Below, in pieces: positions 1 through 6,664 of a stretch of 8,419 nt of DNA. Under the pieces are notes generated by a model. That model saw only the letters and a program-made list of their open reading frames with translations. It made no database searches and was not told the DNA's origin. Each line of letters opens with the position of its first letter. Positions within the stretch are counted from its first letter, which is position 1. This stretch comes from an uncultured Oscillospiraceae bacterium (GTDB lineage: Bacteria > Bacillota > Clostridia > Oscillospirales > Oscillospiraceae). The translations under genes and the position numbers were made by a program. The stretch lies in the NCBI GenBank assembly GCA_934630985.1, contig CAKTXO010000057.1, positions 1 to 8,419 on the forward strand, given 5' to 3'.

Positions 1-37
1 AAGGGGAGGAGCAGCACGCCTCCGGCGCAGCATACGA

Positions 38-80
38 AACGGCCGCGGTAACCCCTTCCGGGATTGCCGCGGCCGTTTTT
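38..80. terminator. GC-rich hairpin with T-run; terminator or riboswitch expression platform
   Basis: The arm ACGGCCGCGG (39-48) pairs with CCGCGGCCGT (67-76), and the stem extends inward through a T-G and two A-T pairs to about 12 bp around a short C-rich loop. On the plus strand it is followed by five Ts (76-80), the form of an intrinsic terminator for a gene entering from the left. On the minus strand it lies about 50 nt downstream of the cobalamin aptamer, where an expression platform is expected, but there it is followed only by GTTTCG, a poor U-tract. It could serve either strand; the sequence alone does not decide. No gene is supported in 1-130: the short open frames there have no convincing start or family resemblance. 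Confidence 0.6.
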
Positions 81-130
81 CCGCTGACTCACAACATCCG
101 CCTGCCCCTAATCACGGAGGCAAACGTATG

Positions 131-325
131 ATTCACGCACAGAGCAGGTCTCCTGACTTACGCATCCCCAACCCGCCCCGGCCTTCTCAGGACTGCTCCC
201 AATGACCGGCTTTCGCCATGTGACGGGTCTCCGCGCATACAGTGGCGGCACCGTTCCGGATTCTCACCGGATTCACTATTCTCCGAGGCTCCCGGAAGGG
301 ATAACCCCGGCACTCCAGCGTATTC
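131..325 (-). promoter_or_regulatory. Cobalamin (B12) riboswitch aptamer
   Basis: Read on the minus strand, this segment carries the conserved core of the cobalamin riboswitch in the right order. First comes the AATCCGGTGAGAATCCGG stretch, then the GCCGCCACTGT element (250 down to 239), then the B12 box AAGTCAGGAGACCTGC (about 159 down to 144). Short complementary segments at the two ends (ACGC near 320, GCGT near 137) could form the closing P1 helix. Family knowledge: these aptamers bind adenosylcobalamin or related cobalamins and lower expression of the downstream B12 transport, synthesis or B12-sparing gene. The controlled gene must lie left of position 1 on the minus strand. No convincing start codon with a well-spaced ribosome binding site is visible in 1-38. 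The aptamer identification is firm; its limits are approximate. Confidence 0.93.
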
Positions 326-335
326 TCATGGCGTT

Positions 336-364
336 AGCATACTCTATTTTTCCCGGTTTGTCAA
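336..364 (-). promoter_or_regulatory. Promoter of the cobalamin riboswitch leader
   Basis: On the minus strand a perfect -35 box TTGACA (364 to 359) is followed by a 17-bp spacer and the -10 box TATGCT (341 to 336, 4 of 6 consensus bases). The predicted transcription start, near 329, falls just before the first bases of the aptamer, so the leader RNA would begin almost directly with the riboswitch. The -35 box overlaps the TGA stop codon (363-361) of the activase gene. The off-window gene is therefore transcribable independently of the upstream cluster, although no terminator separates the two and read-through is possible. Confidence 0.8.
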
Positions 365-3300
365 TAGCCGGCCACAGGATTCGGGGTCTCTTTGCACAGA
401 TTTTCCCGGGCGGTGGACAGCATCAGCTTAATTCGGTTCAGCTGGTTGACCTCGCTGGCACCCGGGTCGTAGTCCACGGCGGCAATGTTGGCCTGGGGAT
501 AGGCCTTTTTCAGAGCCTTGATGACTCCCTTGCCCACCACATGGTTGGGAAGACAGGCAAAGGGCTGGATGCACACAATATTGGGCACCCCGGTTTTGAT
601 CAGCTCAATCATCTCGCCGGTGAGGAACCAGCCTTCGCCGTACTGGTTGCCGATGGACAGGAAGGGCTTGGTCTGCTCGGCGATGGCCTCGATGGGCATG
701 GGCGCTTCAAACCGCTTGCTGGCCTCCAAAGCCTCCAGAGCGGGCTTTCGGATCTGGCGGATGAACTTCACCGCCGTATCCGCAATCAGATCGCCGGATT
801 TCTTGGCCCCCAGGAACTCGGACTTGTACTTGCCGTTATAGAAGCTGTAGTTCATAAAGTCCATCAGATCGGGCACCACCGCCTCGGCTCCCTCCCGCTC
901 CAGCAGCCTCACCAGATGGTTGTTTGCCAGAGGCATGTACTTGACGAGAATTTCGCCGACCACGCCCACACGGGGCTTTTTCAGAGTCTCGTCAATGGGG
1001 AAATTGTCAAAATCCAACACGATCTGGGCGCAAAGGGTCTTATAGTTCCAGCTGCTGTCGGCACCGGTGAGCTCGGCGATGCAGATATCCCGCCACTTGG
1101 CGTGGAGCGCGTTGGCGGAGCCTGGGGTTTTCTCGTAAGGCCGCACCCGGTACAGGCAGCGCATGAGCAGGTCGCCGTAGACGCAGCCCTTTACCAGATC
1201 CTTGATGAGGCTGGGAGACAGGTGGAAGCCCTCGTTTTTCTCCATGCCGTTGGCGTTGAGCGAAATCACGGGGATGTGGCTGAGGCCCGCCTTTTCCAGG
1301 GCTCTGCGGATAAAGGCCACATAGTTGCTGGCTCGGCAGCAGCCGCCGGTCTGGGTCATCATGACGGCCAGGTGATCGGTGTCATATTTGCCGAAGAGGA
1401 TGGCCTGCATGATCTGCCCCACCACCGTAATGGAGGGGAAGCAGGCGTCGTTGTTGACGAATTTCAGACCCATGTCGATGGCCTGCCGGTTGTCGTTATC
1501 CAGGAGCACGATATTGTAGCCGTGCTTGCGGAACACCGGCCCCATGATATCGAAGTGGATGGGGCTCATCTGGGGAGCCAGAATGGTGTAGCCCTCCTTA
1601 TTCATCTCCTTGGTAAACTCCCGGCGCTCATAGGCAATGGGAGCGGGAACCGCCTCGATGTGCTTCTCCCGGCGCATATCCATGGCGGCAAGCAAAGAGC
1701 GGATCCGAATGCGGACGGCACCCAGATTGTTCACCTCGTCGATTTTCAGCAGGGTATAGAGCTTATTGCTCTTTTCCAGAATTTCGGAAACCTGGTCGGT
1801 AGTCACCGCGTCCAGGCCGCAGCCGAAGGAATTGAGCTGAATGAGCTCCAGATCGTTTCGCTTTGCCACAAACTGAGCCGCACTGTACAGCCGGGAATGA
1901 TAGACCCACTGGTCAACCACCCGGATAGGCCGCTCCGGCTCAAAATCAATGGGCAGGCTGTCCTCGGTGAACACCGTCAGGCCGTAGGAGGAAATCAGCT
2001 CCGGAATGCCGTGGTTGATTTCCGGGTCAATGTGATAGGGGCGTCCTGCCAGGACAACGCCTCGGCCTCCGGCTTTTTCCATTTCCGTCAGCCGCTTCAG
2101 GCCCTCCACCCGGATGTCCGCCTTGGCATTCAGCTGCTCTTCCCAGGCCTTATGGACCGCGGAGCGGACTTCTTTCGCGGGAATGCCCCACTCCTCGGCG
2201 GCGGTTTTCACCAGCCGGTCGGCGGCGGTCTTTTCACTGGTAAAGGCAATGAAGGGGCGGATGTAGTGCACGTCCCCATCGCTGATGGCCTCCACATTGT
2301 TTTTCAGGTTCTCCGCGTAGGAAACCACAATGGGGCAGTTATAGTGGTTCTGCGCCTGCTTCGTCTCCTGGTGCTCATAGAACACACAGGGGTGGAAAAT
2401 GGTCTTGATGCCCTGGTCAATGAGCCACTGGACATGACCGTGAGAAAGCTTTGCCGGGTAGCACTCGGATTCCGAAGGAATGGACTCCATGCCCAGCTCG
2501 TAAATCTTCCGGGTGGAGAAGGGAGACAGCACCACCCGGAAGCCCAGCTCCCGGAAGAAGGTAGCCCAGAAGGGATAATTTTCGTACATGTTCAGCACTC
2601 TGGGAATGCCGATGGTGCCCCGCTTGGCCTCTTCTTCGGACAGGGGCGGATAATCGAAGAGCCGCTGACGCTTGTAGAGCACCAGGTTGGGCGCCTTCTC
2701 CTTCTTATCCCCGCCGCCGGCACCCTTCTCGCACCGGTTGCCGCTGATGTGCTTCCGGCCGCCGGGGAACTTGTTCACGGTGAGCATACAGTTATTGGAG
2801 CAGCCGCCGCAGCGCAGGGAGGTGGAGGTATAGGACAGGTTCAGAATATCGTCCAGAGGGAGCATGGTGCTTTCCTGGCCGGTGTAGTGGCTTCTGGCAA
2901 CCAGAGCCGCGCCGAAAGCGCCCATCAGGCCGGAGATATCCGGACAGGTAGCGTCCACACCGGAGATTTTCTCAAAGGCCCGAAGCACCGCCTGATTATG
3001 GAAAGTGCCGCCCTGAACCACGATATGCCGCCCCAAATCCTCCGGAGACGCCAGCTTGATGACCTTGTACAGGGCATTTTTGATGACGGAGTAGGCAAGA
3101 CCCGCGGAGATATCGGAGACGGAGGCTCCCTCCTTCTGGGCTTGCTTGACGTTGGAATTCATGAACACTGTGCACCGGGTACCCAGGTCTACAGGAGCCT
3201 TGGCAAAGAGCGCCTCCTTGGCAAAGCCCTCGGCGGTAAAGCCCAGAGAGGTGGCGAAGTTTTCGATAAAGGAGCCGCAGCCGGAGGAACAGGCCTCGTT

Positions 3301-4617
3301 CAGGAGAATGGTGTCCACCGTGCCGTTTTTCAGCTTGATGCACTTCATGTCCTGACCGCCGATGTCCAGCACGCAGTCCACCTCCGGGTCAAAGAAGGCC
3401 GCGGCGGTGGTGTGGGCAATGGTCTCCACCACCCCCTCATCCAGGGAGAAGGCGGCTTTCAGCAGAGCCTCGCCGTAGCCGGTGGAGCAGGCGCGAACAA
3501 TTTTCGCCTTTTCCGGCAGCAGCCGCTTGAGTTCCGACACGGCAAACTGGGCGGTGGAAATGGGATTGCCTTGATTGCCCCGGTAGAAGTGATAGAGAAG
3601 CTGTCCGTCTTCGCCGATCACCGCCAGCTTGGTGGTGGTGGAGCCGGCATCGATGCCCAAAAAGCACCTGCCTTCGTAGGAAGCCAGATCGCCCTTACCC
3701 ACAACGGCCTGGGCGTGCCGAGCCTGGAAAGCGGCAAAATCCGCCTCATCCCGGAACAGGGGCTCCAGCCGGGGCATTTCGAAGCTGACAGCTACGCCCT
3801 TTTCCAGGCGGCTCACCAGCTCGGACAGCACCGCCCCTTCCCCGTCCTTTGCTTCCATGGCCGCGCCCATAGCGGCGAACAGATGGGAATTGTCCGGATC
3901 CACGGTGGTTTCCGGAGTCAGCTTCAGGGTGCGGATAAAGGCCGCCTTCAATTCCGTCAGGAAGTGAAGGGGGCCGCCCAAAAAGGCCACAGTGCCCCGG
4001 ATGGGCTTGCCGCAGGCAAGGCCGGAAATGGTCTGATTCACCACCGCCTGGAAAATGGAAACCGCCAGATCGGCCTGGGTGGCACCCTCGTTGATGAGAG
4101 GCTGGATGTCCGTTTTGGCGAACACGCCGCACCGGGCGGCGATGGGGTACACCCGCTGATAATGCTTCGCCGCCTCATTCAGGCCAGTGGCATCGGTTTG
4201 CAGAAGCGAGGCCATCTGGTCGATGAAGGAGCCGGTGCCGCCGGCGCAGACGCCGTTCATCCGTTCCTCCAGGCCGCCCTTGAAATAAATGATCTTGGCA
4301 TCCTCGCCGCCCAGCTCGATGGCAACGTCCGTCTGGGGTGCTACGGCTTTCAGGGCAGTGGCCACCGCCACCACCTCCTGGACAAAACCAATATCCAGGG
4401 CTTTCCCCAGGTTGATGGCACCGGAGCCGGTGATGCGCAGACGCAGACAGCAGTCGCCCAGCTTCTGCTTTGCCTCCATCAGAAGGGATTTCAGGGTTTC
4501 CTGGGTATGGGCATGATGACGGCGGTACTGTCCAAACAGGAGCGTACCGTCGTCATCCAGAATTACAAGCTTTACAGTGGTAGAACCGATATCAATACCG
4601 GCGCGATAGGTATTCAT
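361..4617 (-). CDS. Acyl-CoA dehydratase activase, tandem ATPase modules fused to a dehydratase-like region (1418 aa)
   Basis: This is a very large member of the 2-hydroxyacyl-CoA dehydratase activase (HgdC / BadF-BcrA) ATPase family. Such activases use ATP to inject a low-potential electron into a 2-hydroxyacyl-CoA dehydratase or benzoyl-CoA reductase. There are two ASKHA modules, at about 4-258 and 319-575, each opening with a phosphate loop (GIDIGSTTVK at 7-16; GIDAGSTTTK at 321-330). Each keeps the two cysteines that hold the [4Fe-4S] cluster in HgdC: C124 and C163, then C443 and C482. A four-cysteine linker follows (C603, C606, C610, C629), then a DUF2229-like region (about 669-890, with SECYPAK around C719) and an HgdB/D-like C-terminal part with cysteines C1059, C1093, C1094, C1349 and C1355. 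Long fused proteins of this layout are known in Firmicutes, mostly without an assigned substrate. The ATG at 4617 has AGAGAGG six bases upstream. It is the last gene of a minus-strand cluster, 3 bp after the PAP2 gene. The family call is firm; the substrate is unknown. Confidence 0.93.
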   Translation of the reverse strand: MNTYRAGIDIGSTTVKLVILDDDGTLLFGQYRRHHAHTQETLKSLLMEAKQKLGDCCLRLRITGSGAINLGKALDIGFVQEVVAVATALKAVAPQTDVAIELGGEDAKIIYFKGGLEERMNGVCAGGTGSFIDQMASLLQTDATGLNEAAKHYQRVYPIAARCGVFAKTDIQPLINEGATQADLAVSIFQAVVNQTISGLACGKPIRGTVAFLGGPLHFLTELKAAFIRTLKLTPETTVDPDNSHLFAAMGAAMEAKDGEGAVLSELVSRLEKGVAVSFEMPRLEPLFRDEADFAAFQARHAQAVVGKGDLASYEGRCFLGIDAGSTTTKLAVIGEDGQLLYHFYRGNQGNPISTAQFAVSELKRLLPEKAKIVRACSTGYGEALLKAAFSLDEGVVETIAHTTAAAFFDPEVDCVLDIGGQDMKCIKLKNGTVDTILLNEACSSGCGSFIENFATSLGFTAEGFAKEALFAKAPVDLGTRCTVFMNSNVKQAQKEGASVSDISAGLAYSVIKNALYKVIKLASPEDLGRHIVVQGGTFHNQAVLRAFEKISGVDATCPDISGLMGAFGAALVARSHYTGQESTMLPLDDILNLSYTSTSLRCGGCSNNCMLTVNKFPGGRKHISGNRCEKGAGGGDKKEKAPNLVLYKRQRLFDYPPLSEEEAKRGTIGIPRVLNMYENYPFWATFFRELGFRVVLSPFSTRKIYELGMESIPSESECYPAKLSHGHVQWLIDQGIKTIFHPCVFYEHQETKQAQNHYNCPIVVSYAENLKNNVEAISDGDVHYIRPFIAFTSEKTAADRLVKTAAEEWGIPAKEVRSAVHKAWEEQLNAKADIRVEGLKRLTEMEKAGGRGVVLAGRPYHIDPEINHGIPELISSYGLTVFTEDSLPIDFEPERPIRVVDQWVYHSRLYSAAQFVAKRNDLELIQLNSFGCGLDAVTTDQVSEILEKSNKLYTLLKIDEVNNLGAVRIRIRSLLAAMDMRREKHIEAVPAPIAYERREFTKEMNKEGYTILAPQMSPIHFDIMGPVFRKHGYNIVLLDNDNRQAIDMGLKFVNNDACFPSITVVGQIMQAILFGKYDTDHLAVMMTQTGGCCRASNYVAFIRRALEKAGLSHIPVISLNANGMEKNEGFHLSPSLIKDLVKGCVYGDLLMRCLYRVRPYEKTPGSANALHAKWRDICIAELTGADSSWNYKTLCAQIVLDFDNFPIDETLKKPRVGVVGEILVKYMPLANNHLVRLLEREGAEAVVPDLMDFMNYSFYNGKYKSEFLGAKKSGDLIADTAVKFIRQIRKPALEALEASKRFEAPMPIEAIAEQTKPFLSIGNQYGEGWFLTGEMIELIKTGVPNIVCIQPFACLPNHVVGKGVIKALKKAYPQANIAAVDYDPGASEVNQLNRIKLMLSTARENLCKETPNPVAGY

Positions 4618-4620
4618 GAT

Positions 4621-5283
4621 TTACCTCTCTTTTCTGTAGCATAGGAAAGAAACAAACGGGCACAAAAGTAACGCGCCCAGAACATCACAGGCAGAATGCT
4701 GCTTGAGGAACAGGGTGGAGGCGCAGATGAGCACCGCCAGCCCCGTCAGCAGCGTCAGTGGAAGGGGCTTTTTCAGCCTTTCGGTATGGGCGGCGGCCGC
4801 CACCGCCGCGAAGGCTCCCAGCACATGCTCCGAGGGGAACACGTTGGTAGGCGTGTCCACCGCGTAAATCAGGCCCACGATCTGGCTGAACAGGTTGTCT
4901 CTGGGGAACACCGCCGGGCGCAGCTGCTGGCAGCTGGGATAGACCAGAAAAATCACCGTGGAGACGGACATGCCGATGCACAGGAATTTGCTGTACCGGC
5001 AGAAGGTATCCCGGTCGTACAGGAGGGTGTACAGGTGCACCCCCACGATGAGAAAATACCAGCTTGCGTAGAAGACGATGAAGCCCTCCTGAAAGGGAAT
5101 CCAGTCGTCCAGGAAGCAGTGCATCACATGATAGGTCTGGGCCGGGTTCCAGTGCTCCACCAGAAAATAGCGAAGCAGGTAGGCCGGCCAGAACAGCAGC
5201 CACCACAGGTGGCGAAACTGTGGCTCGTTGATCCTGCTCAGGCGGAAGCCTCGCAGATTCGTCTCAGACTTTGGAAAGTGCAT
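4621..5283 (-). CDS. PAP2-family membrane phosphatase (220 aa)
   Basis: This integral membrane protein resembles the PAP2 / inositolphosphotransferase-like group, which removes or transfers phosphate on lipid substrates at the membrane. Hydrophobic segments lie at about 26-42, 68-89, 100-115, 132-142, 154-165 and 174-192, with another near the C-terminus. The catalytic motifs are variants but recognisable: LRP at 121-123, FPSEHV at 149-154 in place of PSGH, and S189 followed by H196 and D200, the spacing of SRX5HX3D with Thr instead of Arg. The catalytic His153, His196 and Asp200 are present. The ATG at 5283 follows CAAAGGAG (5300 to 5293) by 9 bases. It lies 27 bp after the PF06541-type gene and 3 bp before the activase. 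Its last codons, GAG AGG, form the core of the activase ribosome binding site, so translation of the two is probably coupled. The substrate cannot be read from the sequence. Confidence 0.83.
   Translation of the reverse strand: MHFPKSETNLRGFRLSRINEPQFRHLWWLLFWPAYLLRYFLVEHWNPAQTYHVMHCFLDDWIPFQEGFIVFYASWYFLIVGVHLYTLLYDRDTFCRYSKFLCIGMSVSTVIFLVYPSCQQLRPAVFPRDNLFSQIVGLIYAVDTPTNVFPSEHVLGAFAAVAAAAHTERLKKPLPLTLLTGLAVLICASTLFLKQHSACDVLGALLLCPFVSFLCYRKER
4624..4630 (-). promoter_or_regulatory. Ribosome binding site of the activase inside the PAP2 gene
   Basis: AGAGAGG on the minus strand (4630 to 4624) comprises the final coding bases of the PAP2-family gene. It lies six bases before the activase ATG, and the PAP2 TAA stop sits in the gap between them. 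This supports the chosen activase start and points to translational coupling. Confidence 0.7.
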
Positions 5284-5310
5284 GGGGAAATACTCCTTTG
5301 CGGATGAAAA

Positions 5311-6036
5311 TTATTTCCGACGAATCCGGGTTTCCAGCTCCGCCTGCATTTCCCGCAGGGACTCCGCCAGAGGACGCTCCGTGCGGAAGGGGCGGAAGAA
5401 ATGGTATTTGAGAGAACGTTCCTCCCGCTGCTGCCGGATGTGGGTCTTCAGAGACTCATAGCGGACAATCACATCGTTGTCCTCGGCGAACTTCTTGATC
5501 TTCACCACCAGCTGTGCAGAATTCACCACGTCAATGATAAAGACGCCGAAGAACATGCCGATGAAGAAGGAAAAGGCCAGATTCCGGGACAGCCAGTCCA
5601 GACCGTCCAGGATGTAGGGGTGAATCAGGAAGTAGTACAGTGCCCCCAGAATCGCCCAGAAGAAGGAAAACAGCGGGCAGATAATGCCCTGAATATTGCC
5701 CCAGAGATCGGAGTAATCCCACAGCCGCACCTTCAGGAATTTCAGGCAGAACACACCTGCCACATACTCCACAAGGGTCATGCCGATGGCCATGGCGATG
5801 AAGAGCACCACCTTGTTCCACAGGGGATCGGAAATCAGGCTGAATTTCTCCAACGACGCCAGCAGGTACAGCACGCACAGGCCAAAGCCGTAAATAGGAA
5901 GATAGGGGCCGGTGCAGAAGCCCGGGTTAACCAGCTTATCCGGATGCTTGACAATGTTGCGGAACCACAGCTCCAGCAGCCAGCCAAGGCAGGAGCCAAC
6001 GAAAAAAAGATAGGCCAGGGACAGCATGAGACTCAT
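5311..6036 (-). CDS. PF06541-type membrane protein (putative ABC transporter permease family), 241 aa
   Basis: This multispan membrane protein matches the family annotated as putative ABC transporter permease (PF06541, CmpB-like), for which transport has not been firmly shown. Hydrophobic helices lie near 3-25, 47-63, 74-97, 117-140 and 155-175. Features that look characteristic of the family are a GW..E motif in helix 1 (G18, W19, E22), NPGFCTGPYLPIYGFG at 37-52, E90 and G94 in helix 3, WDY at 106-108, and GIICP at 117-121. The last 60 or so residues are charged, rich in Arg and Glu, and probably cytoplasmic. I place the start at the ATG at 6036 because AAGGAGAG lies six bases upstream; a longer frame reaches a TTG at 6066 without such a site. 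No ATP-binding partner gene is nearby, so an ABC transporter role is doubtful. It sits 104 bp after the RNHCP gene and 27 bp before the PAP2 gene. Confidence 0.82.
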   Translation of the reverse strand: MSLMLSLAYLFFVGSCLGWLLELWFRNIVKHPDKLVNPGFCTGPYLPIYGFGLCVLYLLASLEKFSLISDPLWNKVVLFIAMAIGMTLVEYVAGVFCLKFLKVRLWDYSDLWGNIQGIICPLFSFFWAILGALYYFLIHPYILDGLDWLSRNLAFSFFIGMFFGVFIIDVVNSAQLVVKIKKFAEDNDVIVRYESLKTHIRQQREERSLKYHFFRPFRTERPLAESLREMQAELETRIRRK

Positions 6037-6042
6037 AGTAAC

Positions 6043-6050
6043 CTCTCCTT
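6043..6050 (-). promoter_or_regulatory. Ribosome binding site fixing the PF06541-type start
   Basis: AAGGAGAG on the minus strand (6050 to 6043), six bases before the ATG at 6036, is the strongest Shine-Dalgarno match near this gene. It decides against the upstream TTG at 6066. Confidence 0.8.
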
Positions 6051-6075
6051 GGTAGGTAAAATACAAATGAATGAT

Positions 6076-6090
6076 GAACGTTCGGGGAAC
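6076..6090. repeat. Overlapping GAAC/GTTC palindromes, possible operator
   Basis: GAACGTTC (6076-6083) is a perfect 8-bp palindrome, and its right half also forms GTTC-GGG-GAAC (6080-6090). A further GAAC lies at 6109-6112. The cluster sits just downstream of the possible -10 box of the PF06541-type gene, around its predicted transcription start. The spacing does not fit the Gram-positive LexA box (GAAC-N4-GTTC), so no regulator is proposed. It may be chance. Confidence 0.3.
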
Positions 6091-6092
6091 AA

Positions 6093-6121
6093 TTTATGAC
6101 CGGTTTGTGAACATTTGGCAA
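6093..6121 (-). promoter_or_regulatory. Possible internal promoter before the PF06541-type gene
   Basis: On the minus strand, TTGCCA (6121 to 6116, 5 of 6 consensus bases) is followed by a 17-bp spacer and CATAAA (6098 to 6093, 4 of 6). It lies in the 104-bp gap between the RNHCP and PF06541-type genes. No terminator is visible in that gap, so the downstream three genes could be read both from here and from the stronger promoter at 6637-6664. Confidence 0.4.
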
Positions 6122-6140
6122 TTATCTCCCCAGGACTGCT

Positions 6141-6602
6141 TTATTCCTGTTCCGTTTCCTTTGGTTTCCGGTACATCTCCGGCAAGCTGCCCTCGCCGCC
6201 CATCATGGCGGTCATTTCCTCGATGCGCTCCACCGGGAAGGGCGGGTTGGCAAGGGGGCGCATGGCGATGGACATGAGCTTCATGGGGTTGTCGTCCGCC
6301 AGCACCCGATTGGAGCTGAGCTCTCCGCACCGCTTGCACCGGTGGATGATGGCCCACTCCCCTTTTCCCCGAACCCACACCGCTACAGGCTCCATGATGC
6401 CGCCGCAGTCGGACTCCCGGTCGCCGGGCTCAATGTCCACATGCAGGGAGCAAAGGCAGTTGGGGCAGTGGTTCCGGTGGTCGCTTCCGGCTCCCGCCGG
6501 AACCACCAGTCGGCCGCAATTTTTGCAGATGAAGCTCTCCTCGCAGGCATGGGTCTTATAGTAACCTTTTTCGTACTGTCTGCGCTTATTTTCACGATTC
6601 AT
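6141..6602 (-). CDS. RNHCP-domain zinc-ribbon protein (153 aa)
   Basis: A small cysteine-rich protein with the RNHCP signature at 43-47, which names the family (PF12647, function unknown). Paired cysteines typical of zinc ribbons are C26/C29, C46/C49 (plus C51) and C89/C92; C66 and several histidines are further possible ligands. The first 12 residues are strongly basic, and the last 20 or so are rich in Glu, Lys and Pro. There is no membrane segment or signal peptide, so it is probably cytoplasmic. Binding of nucleic acid or ribosomes is only a guess from the zinc ribbons and basic start. The ATG at 6602 follows GGGAGA (6616 to 6611) by eight bases and has a consensus promoter upstream. It is the first gene of the minus-strand cluster and is divergent from the flavodiiron gene. 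Confidence 0.85.
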   Translation of the reverse strand: MNRENKRRQYEKGYYKTHACEESFICKNCGRLVVPAGAGSDHRNHCPNCLCSLHVDIEPGDRESDCGGIMEPVAVWVRGKGEWAIIHRCKRCGELSSNRVLADDNPMKLMSIAMRPLANPPFPVERIEEMTAMMGGEGSLPEMYRKPKETEQE

Positions 6603-6636
6603 AGCAGGTTTCTCCCATTTCTATTGTTTCTCTAAC

Positions 6637-6664
6637 ATTATATCGAACCGGCGGAAAATGTCAA
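6637..6664 (-). promoter_or_regulatory. Consensus promoter of the RNHCP gene and minus-strand cluster
   Basis: On the minus strand, TTGACA (6664 to 6659) and TATAAT (6642 to 6637) both match the sigma-A consensus perfectly, with a 16-bp spacer. The predicted start, near 6630, leaves a leader of about 28 nt before the ATG at 6602. A promoter this strong suggests high basal activity unless a repressor acts; an inverted-repeat arm lies inside its spacer. Confidence 0.87.

Noticed and set aside
1..33. Minus-strand ATG at 33 as the start of the riboswitch-controlled gene
   Set aside because: It has no well-spaced ribosome binding site and begins with an Arg run unlike usual B12-regulated proteins. 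The true start is more likely outside the window.
1..51. Plus-strand frame ending in TAA at 49-51 as the tail of an upstream gene
   Set aside because: Only 16 codons are visible, the stop lies inside the hairpin stem, and the residues show no recognisable family end. It cannot be supported from this window.
128..202. Short plus-strand frame with GGAGG seven bases before an ATG at 128
   Set aside because: It encodes only about 24 residues and is the exact antisense of the conserved riboswitch core, so the apparent start signal is best explained as chance.
202..4644. Plus-strand open frame of 1480 codons as a gene
   Set aside because: It is fully antisense to the activase, has no family resemblance and no ribosome binding site, and has the low-complexity His/Gly/Leu/Gln-rich composition of an antisense shadow. 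It also begins inside the antisense of the riboswitch.
6037..6066. Longer N-terminus of the PF06541-type protein from the TTG at 6066
   Set aside because: The ATG at 6036 has an excellent ribosome binding site, which would be buried inside the longer reading; the extra ten residues are not part of the first membrane helix.
6076..6090. LexA (SOS) box
   Set aside because: The half-sites are adjacent or in the wrong orientation rather than GAAC-N4-GTTC, so the pattern does not fit the Gram-positive LexA operator.
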